From Alphaproteobacteria bacterium (GTDB lineage Bacteria > Pseudomonadota > Alphaproteobacteria > UBA7887), in NCBI GenBank assembly GCA_028289725.1, contig JANQOH010000428.1:1-21043 (forward strand): a stretch of 21,043 bases of DNA, given 5' to 3'. Shown here one piece after another: positions 14,543 to 21,043 of this stretch (position 1 is the first letter of the stretch; each line of letters opens with the position of its first letter). The position numbers and the translations under genes are program-made. The notes under the pieces were generated by a model. It was not told where the DNA came from. It did no database searches and saw only the letters and a list, made by a program, of their open reading frames with translations.

Positions 14543-14938
14543 ATGGCGCTAAAGTTAACGCTGAAACCAGAAGAAAAAGTGATCGTAAACGGCGCGGTGA
14601 TCGCCAACGGTGGCGCAAAAACCACGTTAAGTATCGAAAATTCCGCGATCATCCTCAGGCAGAAGGACATTTTGACTGAAGAGCAGGCCAATACGCCTGC
14701 GAAAAGAATTTATTTTTGCCTGCAGCTCGCCTACCTCGACAGCGACCATGAGCGAGACTATTTAGAAAAAGCAAACCTTTTGGTCCGAGACTTCGTCGAA
14801 GCGGCACCGACCGAAGAAGTAAGAACAATCTTGGAAGCTGTTGGACAAGACGTATCCGAGCGGAATTACTTCAAAGCCCTAAAGCAGCTCAAGAAGCTGA
14901 TCGCATACGAGGAAAAAAGGCTGAACTATGGTGGCTAA
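14543..14938 (+). CDS. flbT: Flagellin mRNA regulator FlbT
   Basis: In Caulobacter FlbT binds the 5' untranslated region of flagellin mRNA and reduces its translation and stability when the basal body is incomplete; in some other species it acts positively. The 131-residue product has MALKLTLKPEEKVIVNGAVI with the family's VNGAVIxN motif, a RQKDIL segment, AKRIYFCLQLAYLD at about 53-66 and a helical C-terminus. The length is normal. No clear ribosome binding site precedes the ATG, and a strong terminator ends 23 nt before it, so expression may be low or depend on read-through. It overlaps flaF by 11 nt. Its likely targets here are the flagellin 1 and 2 leaders (inference). Confidence 0.93.
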   Translation: MALKLTLKPEEKVIVNGAVIANGGAKTTLSIENSAIILRQKDILTEEQANTPAKRIYFCLQLAYLDSDHERDYLEKANLLVRDFVEAAPTEEVRTILEAVGQDVSERNYFKALKQLKKLIAYEEKRLNYGG

Positions 14939-15275
14939 CCCTTACGCTGAAGCCATTGCCACGACGGAAACGCCGCGACAGCGCGAATTTCGCTTGCTGG
15001 CGCGCGCCAACCGGCTGCTCAACGAAGCAAAGGACAAGGGCGACATCGCCTCATTGTACCGGGCGGTGCTCTACAATCGGCAGATCTGGAACACGTTTCT
15101 GATCGACCTGACCGACGAACGCAACGCACTGCCCAAAGAGCTGAAAGGCGCCCTGATTTCGATCGGCGTGTGGGTTGAACGCTATTCCGACCCAGTGTGC
15201 GAGGGCGAGGAAAGCGTCGACGACCTGATTGAAGTAAACCGCAATATTATGGAAGGCCTCGCGCCCGCCGAATAG
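14928..15275 (+). CDS. flaF: Flagellin synthesis regulator FlaF
   Basis: FlaF is a small cytoplasmic protein that in Caulobacter is needed for flagellin production and works against FlbT. The 115-residue product starts MVANPYAEAI and carries ETPRQREFRLLARANRLLNE, an RAVLYNRQIWNTFLIDLTDE segment at about 43-62 (typical N..lW......Dl) and LKGALISIGVWVERYS near 71-86. The ATG lies inside the end of flbT (11-nt overlap), so the two are translationally coupled. The operon ends in a good terminator at 15298-15325. Pairing of flbT and flaF beside flagellins is the standard alphaproteobacterial arrangement. Confidence 0.93.
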   Translation: MVANPYAEAIATTETPRQREFRLLARANRLLNEAKDKGDIASLYRAVLYNRQIWNTFLIDLTDERNALPKELKGALISIGVWVERYSDPVCEGEESVDDLIEVNRNIMEGLAPAE

Positions 15276-15297
15276 GCGCTGTCCCATACGAATTTCG

Positions 15298-15325
15298 AAA
15301 GCCGGCGGGTGATCTCGCCGGCTTT
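15298..15325 (+). terminator. Rho-independent terminator of flbT-flaF
   Basis: AAAGCCGGCG and CGCCGGCTTT form a 10-bp stem around an 8-nt loop 22 nt after the flaF stop, and the 3' arm runs into TTTTCTC. It separates flbT-flaF from flagellin 3. Confidence 0.8.
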
Positions 15326-15455
15326 TCTCGTTGACGGGCAATATCAATGCGCCCGGCGTCGCACCGGCAAATAATACCGAATGTCTGGGAATCCCCTGCC
15401 GCCATCGAATGCGTACCATCGCACGGGGCCGGAAGTGGGAAATTTCTTCACACAA

Positions 15456-15468
15456 TATCAATAACTTA
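15456..15468 (+). promoter_or_regulatory. Probable IHF binding site upstream of flagellin 3
   Basis: TATCAATAACTTA matches WATCAANNNNTTR at every defined position. It sits 25 bp upstream of the sigma-54 -24 element, the same relative order as at flgK. Confidence 0.6.
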
Positions 15469-15493
15469 ATCTCACACTAGGCGCCAAACGATC

Positions 15494-15510
15494 TTGGCAC
15501 ACGGATTGCG
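15494..15510 (+). promoter_or_regulatory. Sigma-54 promoter of flagellin 3
   Basis: TTGGCACACGGATTGCG contains TGGCAC and TTGC with GG and GC exactly 12 apart, a near-perfect site. Transcription would start near 15521, leaving a leader of about 30 nt that holds only a small GGGCG-ATC-CGCCC hairpin (15524-15536) and the ribosome site GGGAGA. The AGAA-loop element of flagellins 1 and 2 is absent. Confidence 0.87.
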
Positions 15511-15550
15511 ACCCGCATCGAAGGGGCGATCCGCCCGCCGGGAGATGCCG

Positions 15551-16375
15551 ATGGCGCTCAACAATTCGATCAACACCAATGTCGGCGCGATGGTCGCGCT
15601 GCGGAGTCTGAACGCGGTCAATAACGACCTGTCGAAGACTCAGGATCGGATTTCGACCGGCCTCAAAGTGATCGGCGCGAAGGACGACGCATCGTCGTTT
15701 GCCATCGCCCAAGGCATCCGTGCCGAGATCAAATCAATCTTCGCAGTGCAACAAGGCCTGGCCAACGGACGCGGCGTATCGAACGTGGCTTTGGCAGGCG
15801 CCACCGCCATCTCAAACCTGCTTATCGACCTCAAAGAAACCGTGATCCAAGGTCTCAATCCTGGCAACACGAGCGAGCAGCAGGCGATTCTGAATTCGGA
15901 CTTTGGCGAACTTGTCGGCCAAGTGCTGAATTTCATCCAGAACGCCGAATATAACGGCCGCAACCTGCTCCAATCTGGCGCGTCCAATCTCAACGTCATT
16001 TCGGACACCAATGGCGGGACGCTCACCGTCCGGTCTCAGGATCTCGAAGGCACGGTCTATAGCCAGCTCAACGTTCAGAACCTGACGAACATTTCGACCG
16101 CCTCGCAAGCGCTGACGCAGATCAACACCGTCATAAATTCCGTGAATGTTGCACTTGGGCAACTCGGCGCCGATGCCCGGTCCCTGGAATTTCAGGATAC
16201 GTTCCTGGTCTCGATTCTCGACGCGACCGAAGAAGGCCTCGGGTCCATCGTCGACGCCGACATGGCGAAGGAGTCAGCGAAACTTCAGGCCTTGCAGGTC
16301 AAACAGCAACTCGCGGTCCAATCGCTCAGCATCGCCAATGCGGCACCGAACATCTTGCTCGGCTTGTTCCAGTAA
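15551..16375 (+). CDS. Flagellin 3
   Basis: A third flagellin of exactly 274 residues. It starts MALNNSINTNVGAMVALRSL and ends LSIANAAPNILLGLFQ, aligning end to end with flagellins 1 and 2 without gaps by eye but with many substitutions in the middle. It is the most diverged of the three and has a different, sigma-54 type promoter and a different leader, so it is probably expressed at another stage or level, as with the minor flagellins of Caulobacter. The ATG at 15551 follows GGGAGA; a TTG at 15494 is in frame but lies within the promoter. The glycosyltransferase at 16510 follows. Confidence 0.95.
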   Translation: MALNNSINTNVGAMVALRSLNAVNNDLSKTQDRISTGLKVIGAKDDASSFAIAQGIRAEIKSIFAVQQGLANGRGVSNVALAGATAISNLLIDLKETVIQGLNPGNTSEQQAILNSDFGELVGQVLNFIQNAEYNGRNLLQSGASNLNVISDTNGGTLTVRSQDLEGTVYSQLNVQNLTNISTASQALTQINTVINSVNVALGQLGADARSLEFQDTFLVSILDATEEGLGSIVDADMAKESAKLQALQVKQQLAVQSLSIANAAPNILLGLFQ

Positions 16376-16467
16376 CCGGTGAGAAACCAACCCTTTCCGG
16401 GGCCTACCCATGCTCAGCCACCGTATCGGTCTATATCCATTGATGGGGCTCCACACAGGGCTCGACG

Positions 16468-16486
16468 GCCGAACCGTTCGGCTTTT
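16468..16486 (+). terminator. Terminator after flagellin 3
   Basis: GCCGAA-CCG-TTCGGC (16468-16482) forms a 6-bp stem with TTTT directly behind it. It lies 92 nt past the flagellin 3 stop and 23 nt before the next ATG. Confidence 0.62.
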
Positions 16487-16509
16487 CTGAAATACCACCG
16501 AGGCACGAA

Positions 16510-17232
16510 ATGACCGCCGTTCGCCCGTTTCCCGTGTATGTCGGCTGGGACAGCCGCGAAGATATCGCGTATCAAGTTTGCCGGCACTCGATGCTGCGCC
16601 GAAGCAGTCGGCCGCTCGACGTGATGGCCTTGAGACAGGATGACTTGCGCCAACGCGGTTACTATCAGCGGGAAGTCGATCCGTTGGCATCCACGGAGTT
16701 CACCTATACGCGGTTTCTTGTGCCGGCCCTCACAGAATATCGCGGTTGGGCGTTATTCTGTGACTGCGATTTCTTGTGGCTTGGCGATCTCGCAAATCTC
16801 ATCGATCTCACCGATGACCGCTACGCCGTCATGTGTGTGCACCATGATCACAATCCACCAGAAACGGTGAAGATGGACGGGGCCATCCAAACCCGTTACC
16901 CACGCAAGAATTGGTCTAGCATGGTGCTCTACAATTGTGGGCATCCGGCAAACGCGGCCTTAACACCAGATCTGGTCAACAGTGAAAGCGGCGCATTTTT
17001 GCATCGTTTTCAATGGCTTGACGACAGCTTGATCGGCGCGTTGCCGGAGACGTGGAATTGGCTGGAAGGGTGGAGTCAGAAGCCGGACCAAGGCGCGCCC
17101 GAAGTCGTCCACTTCACGCGCGGCGGACCGTGGTTCAAGAATTGGCAAGACGTCGATTTCGGCGACCTATGGCTTGCCGAGGAAGCACACTACAAAGAAA
17201 GCATGAAAGAACTGGAACCGGAGCTCGCCTAA
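16510..17232 (+). CDS. GT8-like glycosyltransferase
   Basis: The 240-residue protein has features of a GT-A fold, metal-dependent glycosyltransferase of the GT8 type. YVGWDSREDIAYQVCRHSM at about 10-28 is a typical GT8-like opening, FCDCDFLW at 83-90 holds the DxD metal-binding motif (Asp85, Asp87), and VVHFTRGGPWFKNW at 199-212 corresponds to the HxxGxxKPW end motif. No signal peptide or membrane segment is seen, so it is cytosolic. GAGG precedes the ATG. Its position between flagellin 3 and three FlmG-like genes suggests flagellin glycosylation, but the donor and acceptor cannot be read from the sequence; surface polysaccharide synthesis remains possible. Its stop overlaps that of the convergent TPR gene by 4 nt. 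Confidence 0.8.
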   Translation: MTAVRPFPVYVGWDSREDIAYQVCRHSMLRRSSRPLDVMALRQDDLRQRGYYQREVDPLASTEFTYTRFLVPALTEYRGWALFCDCDFLWLGDLANLIDLTDDRYAVMCVHHDHNPPETVKMDGAIQTRYPRKNWSSMVLYNCGHPANAALTPDLVNSESGAFLHRFQWLDDSLIGALPETWNWLEGWSQKPDQGAPEVVHFTRGGPWFKNWQDVDFGDLWLAEEAHYKESMKELEPELA

Positions 17233-17244
17233 AGAACCGGTTCC
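17214..17244. terminator. Possible bidirectional terminator across two convergent stop codons
   Basis: GGAACCGG (17214-17221) and CCGGTTCC (17237-17244) pair perfectly around a 15-nt loop that contains the stop codons of both convergent genes (17229-17232). There is no U-tract on either side, so the terminator role is tentative. Confidence 0.35.
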
Positions 17245-19046
17245 GGCTTCGAGAAGGCGTGCGATAGTTCGCCTGCTACATTTTTTGTCACGCTTTGCCA
17301 GTCATTCGGCGCTGGTTGCCTGAAGAGCCTCAGGTTCGGGTACCACAAACTGTCCGTGCGGGCCATCTGCCAACGCCAGTCCGGCACAAACGGAACCATC
17401 GTCCAAACTTCGCGGCCTAAGGCCCCAGCCATGTGAACAGTCGTGTTGGATCCCGAAACAACGAGATCCAGCGCTGCGATTTGCGCTGCGAAATCATCCA
17501 GCGATGTCATCTGATCGATTTCTGTATCTTGGAAAACCTCCACGCCGAAGCGGTCGCTCACGGCCGCCAGATCGTTCGCGCAATCACCATATTGGAGATT
17601 GACGAACCGCACGCCCGGCGCGCGCAAGATCGGCTCCCAACTCTCCAGAGCGATGGTCTTTGATTCGCTGAACAATATGTTCTCGATCGCCGCGCCTTTC
17701 GGCTTACTGCGCCACGCAATTCCGACTTTTGGCTCCGGGCCAAGAGCTTGATAGCGAGCACGAATCGCGGCGGTTTTGCTTGCGTCGGCAGTGAGATAGG
17801 GCGTCGGGCCGGCGAAATCTTCGGCGTTCCGCCGTAGCCAGCGGCACAGACTTCCGAGCGCACACTGATAGTCAATGTCCGCATCCAACAGGCGGTGCGA
17901 CGGTGGCTCATCGCGCGCGACAAACGCCGCACTTGGAAAGGATCGGCGATAAATCGGGATCAGTCGCGCGTCGCATTCGACAATCACCCGGCTCGCCGCC
18001 TGGATCACCTCGGGGAGCACGGAGACCAGCATGATCTCGTCGCCAACGCCTTGCTCACCCCAAATGAGCAAGGTCTTGCCCGCGAGTGGTTCGCCGGCCC
18101 AATGCGGATGTTCAAGTGTGCGCAGCCATGTCGCGGGCTCGCGCCACCGCCACTCCCATTGATCGAAGCCTTCCGCGAACCGTCCCATCAAGAGAAGAAG
18201 ACGCGCCCGGTTGGCTTGCGCGCCGACATGATTGGGCGCATTCGTAATCGCCGCGTCATAGGCGGCGCGCGCCGCTTCCAGATCACCGGCTTCGGCCAAA
18301 TTGATCCCAAGATTGAATTGCGCGTCAGCGTGGTCGGGCCGACGCGAAACAGCTTCCCGGTAGATTGCGGTCGACGCCGCCCAATCGCCTTCTCTTTTGA
18401 GCAAGGTGCCGAGATTCATCAGCGCCTCGCCATGATCCGGATTGAGCTCAAGCGCCCGTTCATAGAGCGTCCGTGCTTGCGCGGCTCGATCGAGGTCCGC
18501 GAGTACGTTTCCCAGATTGCTATGGGCGTCGGCGTAGTTGGGATCGAGCTCGATAGCACGCACTAAATGCTGCACAGCGGCCTCGGCGCGGCCACCGGAT
18601 CGCATCGCGGTCCCCAAATTGTTGTGCGCCCGACTATGGTTCGGATTGGCCTCGATCGCGCGCTGAAAATGCGCTTCCGCCGCTTCCATCGATCCGGTCG
18701 CCTTCAGAGCCACGCCCAAATTGTTGTGTGCATCCGCGCTCCGAGGGTCGAGATTGACGGCGCGTTGATAGTGCTCAATCGCGGCGTCGACATCACCGCG
18801 CGCACGATAGGCTTCGCCAATATTGTTGTGAAAATCGGCGACGTCATCACGCAGCGATATGGCTGCGCCGATGAGATCGACGGCTTGGTTCGCGTCCCCC
18901 TTTTGCAAAGCGAGTACACCGCGCAAATTTAGGGCATCGACGTTTTTTGGATCATCCTTGAGCAGCGCGCGGTAGAGCCGATCCGCGTCCGCGAGACGCC
19001 CGGCCTGGTGATGGGCAACGGCTTGTGACAAACGCGTATCAGGCAT
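17229..19046 (-). CDS. FlmG-like TPR-glycosyltransferase protein A
   Basis: The protein has 605 residues. Residues 3 to about 305 are nine tandem 34-residue TPR units with the usual N-G-Y/L-A-P pattern, for example AHNNLGVALKATGSMEAAEA. Residues about 310-605 are a GT-B-type domain resembling GT9/GT41 enzymes: WGEQGVGDEIMLVS, GSLCRWLRR, KVGIAWRSK, RFVNLQYGDC, QMTSLDDFAAQIAALDLVVS and SNTTVHMAGALG. This TPR plus glycosyltransferase layout is that of Caulobacter FlmG, which modifies flagellins; the TPRs there bind the flagellin. The start at 19046 was chosen because it overlaps the upstream stop by 8 nt and begins directly before the first TPR. Last gene of a three-gene minus-strand operon. Substrate is inferred from context. 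Confidence 0.82.
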   Translation of the reverse strand: MPDTRLSQAVAHHQAGRLADADRLYRALLKDDPKNVDALNLRGVLALQKGDANQAVDLIGAAISLRDDVADFHNNIGEAYRARGDVDAAIEHYQRAVNLDPRSADAHNNLGVALKATGSMEAAEAHFQRAIEANPNHSRAHNNLGTAMRSGGRAEAAVQHLVRAIELDPNYADAHSNLGNVLADLDRAAQARTLYERALELNPDHGEALMNLGTLLKREGDWAASTAIYREAVSRRPDHADAQFNLGINLAEAGDLEAARAAYDAAITNAPNHVGAQANRARLLLLMGRFAEGFDQWEWRWREPATWLRTLEHPHWAGEPLAGKTLLIWGEQGVGDEIMLVSVLPEVIQAASRVIVECDARLIPIYRRSFPSAAFVARDEPPSHRLLDADIDYQCALGSLCRWLRRNAEDFAGPTPYLTADASKTAAIRARYQALGPEPKVGIAWRSKPKGAAIENILFSESKTIALESWEPILRAPGVRFVNLQYGDCANDLAAVSDRFGVEVFQDTEIDQMTSLDDFAAQIAALDLVVSGSNTTVHMAGALGREVWTMVPFVPDWRWQMARTDSLWYPNLRLFRQPAPNDWQSVTKNVAGELSHAFSKPEPVL

Positions 19047-20559
19047 GATCCGCTCGCTGATCCAACCAGACGCTGAGTGCGCCACCAACCCGATCGAGGA
19101 CCGCCGCCCAATCCTCGCCGGGCGCCTGCCGGAACAAACGCGCGTTGGGATACCAAATGCTGTCTTCGCGATCGCGCGACCAACGCCAGCCGGCTTTGAC
19201 CGGCAACACCACCCAAACCGGTTTGCCCAAGGCCCCTGCAACATGCGCGGTCGTGTTGGACGTCGTAATGATCAAATCGAGCGCATCAATTTGCGCGGCG
19301 AAATCGTCAAGACTCGTCATTTGATCGATTTCCGCATCGACATAAATGCGCGTGCCCCATTCCCTTTCAACAAACGCCAATGCTTCGTCGCAATCGCCAT
19401 ACTGTAAATTGACGAAGAGAGGCTCAGGACGCGTCAACACAGGTCGCCATGCTTCGATCGGTGAGGATTTATAGGAGCTGAAATTCTTCAACGGGCTGAG
19501 GCTCCGCCAAGCAATTCCGATTGTGGGTCCATCCGACGATAGGGTATAGCGCGCCCGCGCGGCCGCTGACTTCTCCGCATCAGCCAGCAAATAAGCTTGG
19601 CAAGTAAATTGCGATGGGGTTCTTCGCAGCCATCGCCCTAAGCTGCCCGTTGCCGATTGAAGGTCGATGTCGCTTTGCGCGGTCCGCGACGCTGCGGGGT
19701 AGGTTCGGCCCACGGTCTCGATTCCGGGAAAGGAGCGCTCAAACAAGGGCCGAAGCCGAGGATCGGACTCCAAGAGCACATGGCCGGCTTGGTTCATGAG
19801 ATCCGGAATCATCGAGGCGAATAGGATCTCCTCACCCACACCTTGCTCGCCCCAGGCCAGAATGGTCCGCCCCGCCAGGCTTTCTCCGGCCCATTTCGGG
19901 AATTGGAACGGTCGCGGCTCGGTCGCCAATTTGGGCCGATGCCACCGCGCCTCGTAATTGTCCCATCCAACCTCGAACTGGCCGACCGTGAGCTGCAGAT
20001 CGGCGAGATAATACCGCGCGTCCGCATGCTCCGGATCGATGTTCAAGCAGGCTTCAAACGCCGAGGCCGCACCGTGCCAATCGCGAAGCGCCGAACGCGC
20101 ACGCCCTAGCCGAAAATGAATAAGCGGATTATTGGTCGCCTGCTCCCGCGCTTGCTCGAGTTCCGTGACCGCGGCATTCGGATGCTCTTGGCGAACATAG
20201 GCGCCGGCCAGATTGATCCGCGCCTCGATGAAGTCGGGCTTGATCTTGATGGCTTCGCGAAAATGATCGATCGCGCGCTCAACTTGACCGACTTCAGCCA
20301 AGGCCGCGGCCAGATCATGCTCCACCTGTGCGACCCCCGGTTTGATCGTCAATGAGAGGATCATGGACTGGATGCCGACTGCCATTTCTCCGCGTCCGAC
20401 TTCCGCGAGACCATAGAGATGCGCGACATCGGCACGCGTCGGCTCAATCTTGAGGACCTCTCGATACAGGCTCGCGGCTTTGTCGAGCTGCTCCAAGCGA
20501 TGACATCGTAATGCCGCGTGCAATAGGTCGTTGACCTTCGGTTCCGCAACGTCACTCAT
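19039..20559 (-). CDS. FlmG-like TPR-glycosyltransferase protein B
   Basis: This is a 506-residue paralogue of the next gene. About six TPR units occupy residues 8-215 (for example LDKAASLYREVLKIEPTRAD), three fewer than in protein A and more degenerate. The C-terminal domain shows the same motif series: WGEQGVGEEI, LLESDPRLRPLFERSFPG, GSLGRWLRR, IGIAWRSL, FVNLQYGDC, QMTSLDDFAAQIDALDLI, SNTTAHVAGALG and WYPNARLFRQ. The ATG at 20559 overlaps the upstream stop (ATGA), so the operon is translationally coupled. The longer in-frame opening to 20691 is within the preceding gene and was rejected. It probably glycosylates flagellin or another exported flagellar protein, by analogy with FlmG (inference). 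Confidence 0.82.
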   Translation of the reverse strand: MSDVAEPKVNDLLHAALRCHRLEQLDKAASLYREVLKIEPTRADVAHLYGLAEVGRGEMAVGIQSMILSLTIKPGVAQVEHDLAAALAEVGQVERAIDHFREAIKIKPDFIEARINLAGAYVRQEHPNAAVTELEQAREQATNNPLIHFRLGRARSALRDWHGAASAFEACLNIDPEHADARYYLADLQLTVGQFEVGWDNYEARWHRPKLATEPRPFQFPKWAGESLAGRTILAWGEQGVGEEILFASMIPDLMNQAGHVLLESDPRLRPLFERSFPGIETVGRTYPAASRTAQSDIDLQSATGSLGRWLRRTPSQFTCQAYLLADAEKSAAARARYTLSSDGPTIGIAWRSLSPLKNFSSYKSSPIEAWRPVLTRPEPLFVNLQYGDCDEALAFVEREWGTRIYVDAEIDQMTSLDDFAAQIDALDLIITTSNTTAHVAGALGKPVWVVLPVKAGWRWSRDREDSIWYPNARLFRQAPGEDWAAVLDRVGGALSVWLDQRADHA

Positions 20560-21043
20560 GTTTGCACCCGTTGCCGCAATGCACCGGCCACGTCGGCTAA
20601 GACGCCGCGCCAATCGCCGACTTCCGGCTGACGGAACAGACGGGTGCGCGGATACCACAATGCGTCCGTGCGCCCGAGCTGCCAGCGCCAATCCGGCGTC
20701 TGCGGCACAATGATCCAGACTTCCTGGCCGATTGCGCCGGCCAAATGCGCGGTGGTGTTGGAGGTCGTAATGACGAGATCAAGTGCGGCGATCAGCGCAG
20801 CAAATCCGTCCAGGTCAACCATCTGGTCGACCGTCGAATCTGTGTTTATCGCGGTCCCGCCCCAGGCGCGGAACTTAGCGATCTCAGCCGTGACGTCGCC
20901 ATGCTGAAGGTTTGAGAAGCTTGTGCCCGGGACTTCGAGGATGTCCGCCCAGTCGGATAGGTCGGTTGACTTTTCCAAGCTAAATAGCGCGTTCGCGCCA
21001 CGGCTGCGCCAAGCGATACCGACCTTGAGGGCCGGCCCAACTT
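20556..21043 (-). CDS. FlmG-like glycosyltransferase protein C, C-terminal part (cut by window edge)
   Basis: The frame is open to the window edge, so the start lies beyond 21043. The visible 162 residues are the C-terminal half of the same glycosyltransferase-like domain: KVGIAWRSR, FSNLQHGDV, QMVDLDGFAALIAALDLVIT, SNTTAHLAGAIGQEVWIIVP and WYPRTRLFRQ. Whether TPRs precede it cannot be seen. The conserved FVNLQYGDC of proteins A and B reads FSNLQHGDV here, so two aligned positions differ. It is the most upstream visible member of the overlapping operon. A TTG-initiated shorter form from 20978 is ruled out by the conserved domain continuing upstream. Confidence 0.8.
   Translation of the reverse strand, partial: VGPALKVGIAWRSRGANALFSLEKSTDLSDWADILEVPGTSFSNLQHGDVTAEIAKFRAWGGTAINTDSTVDQMVDLDGFAALIAALDLVITTSNTTAHLAGAIGQEVWIIVPQTPDWRWQLGRTDALWYPRTRLFRQPEVGDWRGVLADVAGALRQRVQT

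Noticed and set aside
17895..18566. Plus-strand open frame opposite the TPR gene
   Set aside because: It overlaps the TPR repeats of an evident protein; its sequence has no domain pattern and the repeats account for the long stop-free stretch.

Overview
This window is a flagellar gene cluster from an alphaproteobacterium. The evidence is FliX, FlbT and FlaF (flagellar regulators typical of this class), short 274-residue alphaproteobacterial flagellins, a DksA that keeps only one zinc-finger cysteine, a perfect CtrA-type box (TTAA-N7-TTAAC) and four sigma-54 promoters (GG-N10-GC). Gene content and order resemble the Caulobacterales/Rhodospirillales arrangement more than the Rhizobiales or Rhodobacterales one. 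The genus cannot be read from the sequence.

Layout. 1-756 (minus): the 5' part of fliM and complete fliL (switch and motor). 1050-4390 (plus): flgF-flgG-flgA-flgH, encoding distal rod, P-ring chaperone and L-ring, behind a sigma-54 promoter. 4439-6089 (minus): an unusual dksA whose DksA domain carries a long Lys/Ala-rich tail, then fliX behind a CtrA box. 6330-8326 (plus): flgI-flgJ-flgN-like, divergent from fliX, with its own sigma-54 promoter. 8344-8766 (minus): a small FlaG-like gene. 9092-12277 (plus): flgK-flgL, with an IHF site and a sigma-54 promoter upstream. 12492-16375 (plus): flagellin 1, flagellin 2, flbT, flaF and flagellin 3. 16510-17232 (plus): a small GT8-like glycosyltransferase. 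17229-21043 (minus): three overlapping paralogues that join TPR repeats to a glycosyltransferase-like domain, resembling Caulobacter FlmG; the first gene of the three is cut by the window edge.

How the parts fit. Early control is suggested by the CtrA box at fliX. FliX, together with FlbD (not in the window), governs sigma-54 transcription in Caulobacter, and sigma-54 promoters lie in front of flgF, flgI, flgK and flagellin 3. Flagellins 1 and 2 lack a recognisable sigma-54 site. They share a leader RNA element, a hairpin with conserved AGAA loop and compensated stem changes plus a 17-nt conserved block around the ribosome binding site; this is a good candidate target for the FlbT/FlaF post-transcriptional switch encoded next door. 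The glycosyltransferases beside the three flagellins suggest a local filament glycosylation module.

Most structural genes are ordinary. The points most worth a second look are the covarying flagellin leader hairpin, the FlmG-like tandem triplet, the DksA with a histone-H1-like tail, the repeated IHF plus sigma-54 layout and the CtrA box at fliX.
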